DNA of 6,693 bases from assembly GCA_030591195.1 (NCBI GenBank), contig JAUVBO010000152.1, forward strand, positions 1 to 6,693, given 5' to 3'. Below, piece after piece: positions 3,845-6,693 of this stretch. Under the pieces are notes generated by a model. The model saw only the letters and a program-made list of their open reading frames with translations. It was not told where the DNA came from and ran no database searches. This stretch comes from Pseudomonadota bacterium. GTDB taxonomy: Bacteria > Myxococcota > Polyangia > GCA-2747355 > JACKDQ01. The translations under genes and the position numbers were made by a program. Every line of letters starts with the position of its first letter. Position 1 is the first letter of the stretch.

Positions 3845-6693
3845 TCAACCATCGGAAACAGCTCCACCAGCCATCTCGGCGCGCTCGATGCCGTGGCGTT
3901 TCATCAGCGTGTGCAGGCCGACCCGCGACATGCCGAGGCGGGCGGCCGCGTCCGTGACCCGTCCGTGGCAGGCCCGCAGCGCCTCGAGGGCTACTTGCCG
4001 CTCGAGCGTCCGCACCGCCGCCTTCAGCGTCGTCGGGGCCCCCTGGCCACCCGACGCACGCGGCGCTGCCCGGACCTGTTCGACGATCTTGGGCGAGAGG
4101 TCGCAGAGCTCGGTCCGTTCGCCACCCAGGGCCAGCAGCCGCCGCACCTCGTTCTCGAGCTCGCGGGCGTTGCCCGGCCAGTCGTAGTCGAGCAGCAGCC
4201 GGAGCGCGCCGGAGCTGATGGTGACCGACTCTCCGCCGTGCAGGCGCAACATGTGATCGATCAGCAAGGGGATGTCCTCGCGCCGCTGCCGCAGGGGAGG
4301 CAGCTCGATGGTGATCACGTTGATCCGGTAGTAGAGATCCTCGCGGAAGGTTCCCTGGCGAACCAACGCGCCCAGGTCCCGGTTGCTCGCCGACAGCAAG
4401 CGGAAGTCCGACGCCCGCTCCTGCTCGGCCCCGACGCGGACGAAGCGCTTCTCCTGGAGCACCCGCAGCAGCTTGACCTGCAGCTCGGGGCTCATGTCGC
4501 CGACCTCGTCGAGGAACAGCGAGCCACCATCCGCTCGCTCGAACAGGCCGTGGTGGGCCCGATCCGCGCCGGTGAAGGCGCCCTTTTCGAAGCCGAAGAG
4601 CTCACCCTCGAGCAGGCTCGGCGGGATCGCGCCACAGTTGACCGTGACCAGCGGCCCCTCCTTGCGTGCGCCGCTGTAGTGGATCGCCTTCGCCACCAGC
4701 TCCTTGCCGGTGCCCGACTCGCCGAAGACGAACACCGGCGCGGTCGAGTCGTTGACGCGCTCGATCAGCCGGAAGACCTCGCGCATCGCCGCACTCTGCC
4801 CGACCAGGTTCTCGAACCGGTAGCGTCCCTCGAGCTCTCCCCGCTGGCTCTGGGCCAGCCGCGTCAGCTCGTCGAGCCTCAGGCTCTGGCGAGCCATCGT
4901 GTCGCGCAGCTGCGCGTTGAGCTGCTCGAGCTCGGTCTGCTGTCGCTCGAGCGCCGCCTGCCGCTGGCGATTCTGCTCGTTCAGCTCCCAGGTGCCCACC
5001 GCCAGCGCCGCCTGGTCGGCGAGGGCCGCGAGCAGCCGCTGCTGCCGCTGATCGAAGGCCTCGACCTGGAAGCGGTTGTCGAGGTAGATCGCGCCACGCA
5101 CCTGACGCTGGATGGTCATCGGGACGCAGAGCACCGAGCGCAGGCGCATCTGGTGCACGCTACGAAAGCGCTCGAAGCGCTCGTCGCCCATGGCGTCCAC
5201 GGCGACCACCGGCTGGCCGGTGCTCATCACCTCCTCGGCGATCGAGCGGCTGATCTTGAGCTCCCTGCGCTGCACGCGCTCCTGGTCGATGTTGCGCGCC
5301 ACCTGGACCTCGAAGCGGCCGTCGGCCGCCTCCCGGCGGCGGATCAGCAGGAAGCCGCGCTCGGCGCCGGTGAGCTCCACCGCGTGGTCGATGATTCGCT
5401 CGAGCAGGCGCGTCAGGTCCCGCTCGGCGTTGAGCTCCTTGTTGATCTCGAGCAACGCCGCGAGCAGCGGCGCGTCGAGCGAGGCGGTGCGGTTGAATCC
5501 TCCCACCGGCGCTGGGTTCGACATCGTCGCGGACTCTCCCTCCTCGGCGGCGAAGGCCGCCGCGCGCTGCGGCGCCGCGCGGAAGGCCTCGCGCATCGCC
5601 GGGGGCAGCCGCGCGACCTGCTCGGCGAGCAGCCGTCGCGCCGCGCCCAGGTTTTCGACCTCGCCGTGCGGGTCACCGCCAGCGGCGCAGGCCCGGGCCA
5701 GCAACAGGTGCAGCTCGACCAGGCACCCCTGCTCGCCGAGCTGCTCGGCGAGCGCCTGGGCGACCAGCAGGCGCGAGCGAGCAGCGCCCGGATCGGCCAC
5801 CGGCAACGTTAGCTCGGCCTCGGCGGCCACCAGCTGAGCCTGCAGCTGGAGCACCCGTAGCTCGCCGGTCTGCTGCAGGACCTCGCCTGCGGCGGCGAGC
5901 GCCTGCTCGGCGTCACCCCGGGCGAGCAGGTAGCGGGCCCACACCACGCGCACGTCGAGCTCGCCCATCGCCTCGCCCAGCTCGTCGAAGATCGCCCGGG
6001 CCCGCTCGAGCCGGGCAGCGGCGCGCTCGAGCTCACGCTGGCCGAGCGCGACCTCGGCCTCGACGATCAGGTTGTGGCCCGCCAGCGAGCCCCAGCCGGT
6101 GGCCTCGGCCAGCGAGCGCGAACGATCCAGCAAGAACAGCGCCCGCGAGGGCTGGCCAAGGTAGCTCAGCAGCCGCCCCAGGTTGTGGAGCACCTGGGCC
6201 ATCTCCCGCGCGCCGCCGAAGCGTTCGGCGACCGCCAGGCTGGCCTGGTACTGCTCAAGAGCCTCGACGTAGTGCCCACGCTGCTGGGAGACGGAGCCGA
6301 GGTTCATCAGGAAGGTCGCCGAGAAGGGCAAGTGCCCCAGCTCCTCGGCGATCCGCTGGCACCGGGCGTAGTGGCGCGCCGCCTGGTCGAGCTCGAACCG
6401 CTGCTGGTACACCAGCGCCAGCGAGTTGAGCACCCGCGCCAGCAGCAGCGAGCGCTCGCCGCCGCCGACCAGCTCGAGCGCCCGCTCGGCCCAGCTCAGC
6501 GCCTCGTCCAGCTCTCCCTGGTAGCAGCGGGCGAGCGCCAGGGTCTGGCAAGCGTCGGCGGCGACTGCGGGCCAGCTGGCGGCGACGACCTGCTCGGCGA
6601 CCTCCACCGCCTCGTCCCGACGGCCGGCGAACAGCAGCACCTTGGCCCGCAGCGCGGTGAGCCGCTCGGGCCACTGCGCGCCTGACCGGGTCG
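3845..6693 (-). CDS. Sigma-54 activator with TPR, GAF, AAA+ and Fis-type HTH, 5' end beyond the window
   Basis: Bacterial enhancer-binding protein that would use ATP hydrolysis to remodel sigma-54 RNA polymerase. The frame is open for 948 residues to the window edge, so the true start lies outside. Numbering from the GTG at 6640: about 1-345 is a run of tetratricopeptide repeats spaced roughly 40 residues; 395-552 is a GAF sensory domain; 553-605 is a Gln/Leu/Arg-rich coiled coil; 609-840 is the AAA+ domain; 875-917 is a Fis-type HTH. The ATPase looks intact: Walker A GESGTGKE (640-647), the sigma-54-contacting GAFTGA loop (687-692), Walker B SLFLDE (707-712), sensor I SASNRD (750-755), FREDLYYR with candidate arginine fingers (765-772), and [10 protein letters not shown] (821-830). 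The recognition helix lies in [17 protein letters not shown] (902-918). There is no receiver domain in the visible part, so the input is probably GAF ligand and/or TPR partner binding. Myxobacterial relatives often carry an N-terminal Ser/Thr kinase; whether this one does cannot be seen. It may control the downstream operon. Confidence 0.95.
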   Translation of the reverse strand, partial: TRSGAQWPERLTALRAKVLLFAGRRDEAVEVAEQVVAASWPAVAADACQTLALARCYQGELDEALSWAERALELVGGGERSLLLARVLNSLALVYQQRFELDQAARHYARCQRIAEELGHLPFSATFLMNLGSVSQQRGHYVEALEQYQASLAVAERFGGAREMAQVLHNLGRLLSYLGQPSRALFLLDRSRSLAEATGWGSLAGHNLIVEAEVALGQRELERAAARLERARAIFDELGEAMGELDVRVVWARYLLARGDAEQALAAAGEVLQQTGELRVLQLQAQLVAAEAELTLPVADPGAARSRLLVAQALAEQLGEQGCLVELHLLLARACAAGGDPHGEVENLGAARRLLAEQVARLPPAMREAFRAAPQRAAAFAAEEGESATMSNPAPVGGFNRTASLDAPLLAALLEINKELNAERDLTRLLERIIDHAVELTGAERGFLLIRRREAADGRFEVQVARNIDQERVQRRELKISRSIAEEVMSTGQPVVAVDAMGDERFERFRSVHQMRLRSVLCVPMTIQRQVRGAIYLDNRFQVEAFDQRQQRLLAALADQAALAVGTWELNEQNRQRQAALERQQTELEQLNAQLRDTMARQSLRLDELTRLAQSQRGELEGRYRFENLVGQSAAMREVFRLIERVNDSTAPVFVFGESGTGKELVAKAIHYSGARKEGPLVTVNCGAIPPSLLEGELFGFEKGAFTGADRAHHGLFERADGGSLFLDEVGDMSPELQVKLLRVLQEKRFVRVGAEQERASDFRLLSASNRDLGALVRQGTFREDLYYRINVITIELPPLRQRREDIPLLIDHMLRLHGGESVTISSGALRLLLDYDWPGNARELENEVRRLLALGGERTELCDLSPKIVEQVRAAPRASGGQGAPTTLKAAVRTLERQVALEALRACHGRVTDAAARLGMSRVGLHTLMKRHGIERAEMAGGAVSDG

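Noticed and set aside
3815..5812. 665-codon open frame on the plus strand
   Set aside because: It is antisense to the activator, whose minus-strand frame encodes intact GAF, AAA+ and Walker/GAFTGA motifs. The plus-strand product is Leu/Arg/Gln/His/Ala-rich without domains, as expected from the complement of a GC-rich gene.
6638..6640. GTG at 6640 as the true start of the activator
   Set aside because: The frame remains open for another 17 codons to the window edge, and those residues continue a TPR-like helical pattern, with no ribosome site seen before the GTG.

Overview
The window is a GC-rich bacterial segment in which every gene I can support lies on the minus strand, so transcription runs from right to left. 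Three features suggest Myxococcota or a related deltaproteobacterial lineage: a large transcription activator joining TPR, GAF, sigma-54 AAA+ and Fis-type HTH domains; two lipoproteins, one with a long Asp/Pro/Thr-rich linker followed by a Cys-rich domain; and very high GC at third codon positions, which creates long meaningless antisense ORFs. This assignment is an inference from style of sequence. No rRNA, tRNA, CRISPR or insertion sequence was seen.

Layout, in order of transcription. (1) 6693-3845: 3' part of a bacterial enhancer-binding protein (sigma-54 activator), whose N-terminus lies outside the window. (2) 3844-3711: an AT-richer intergenic stretch with a candidate -24/-12 promoter and a tandem/dyad repeat that could be an activator site. 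(3) 3710-3045: a lipoprotein with a possible Ig-like beta domain. (4) 2978-2307: a ferredoxin-NADP+ reductase-type flavoprotein. (5) 2320-1352: a radical SAM enzyme with additional C-terminal cysteines, overlapping the reductase gene by 14 bases. (6) 1290-571: a HAD-superfamily hydrolase of the haloacid-dehalogenase-like branch. (7) 503-1: the 5' part of a Cys-rich lipoprotein that runs off the left edge.

Genes 3 to 7 are separated by only 61-67 bases or overlap, so they could form one operon beside a sigma-54 activator that may control it. The strongest functional unit is the reductase and radical SAM pair. Radical SAM enzymes need a low-potential electron, and a translationally coupled flavoprotein reductase could help supply it, directly or through a carrier encoded elsewhere. 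The substrate is unknown. The HAD hydrolase and the two predicted lipoproteins could belong to the same pathway or simply be neighbours; the sequence alone does not decide this.
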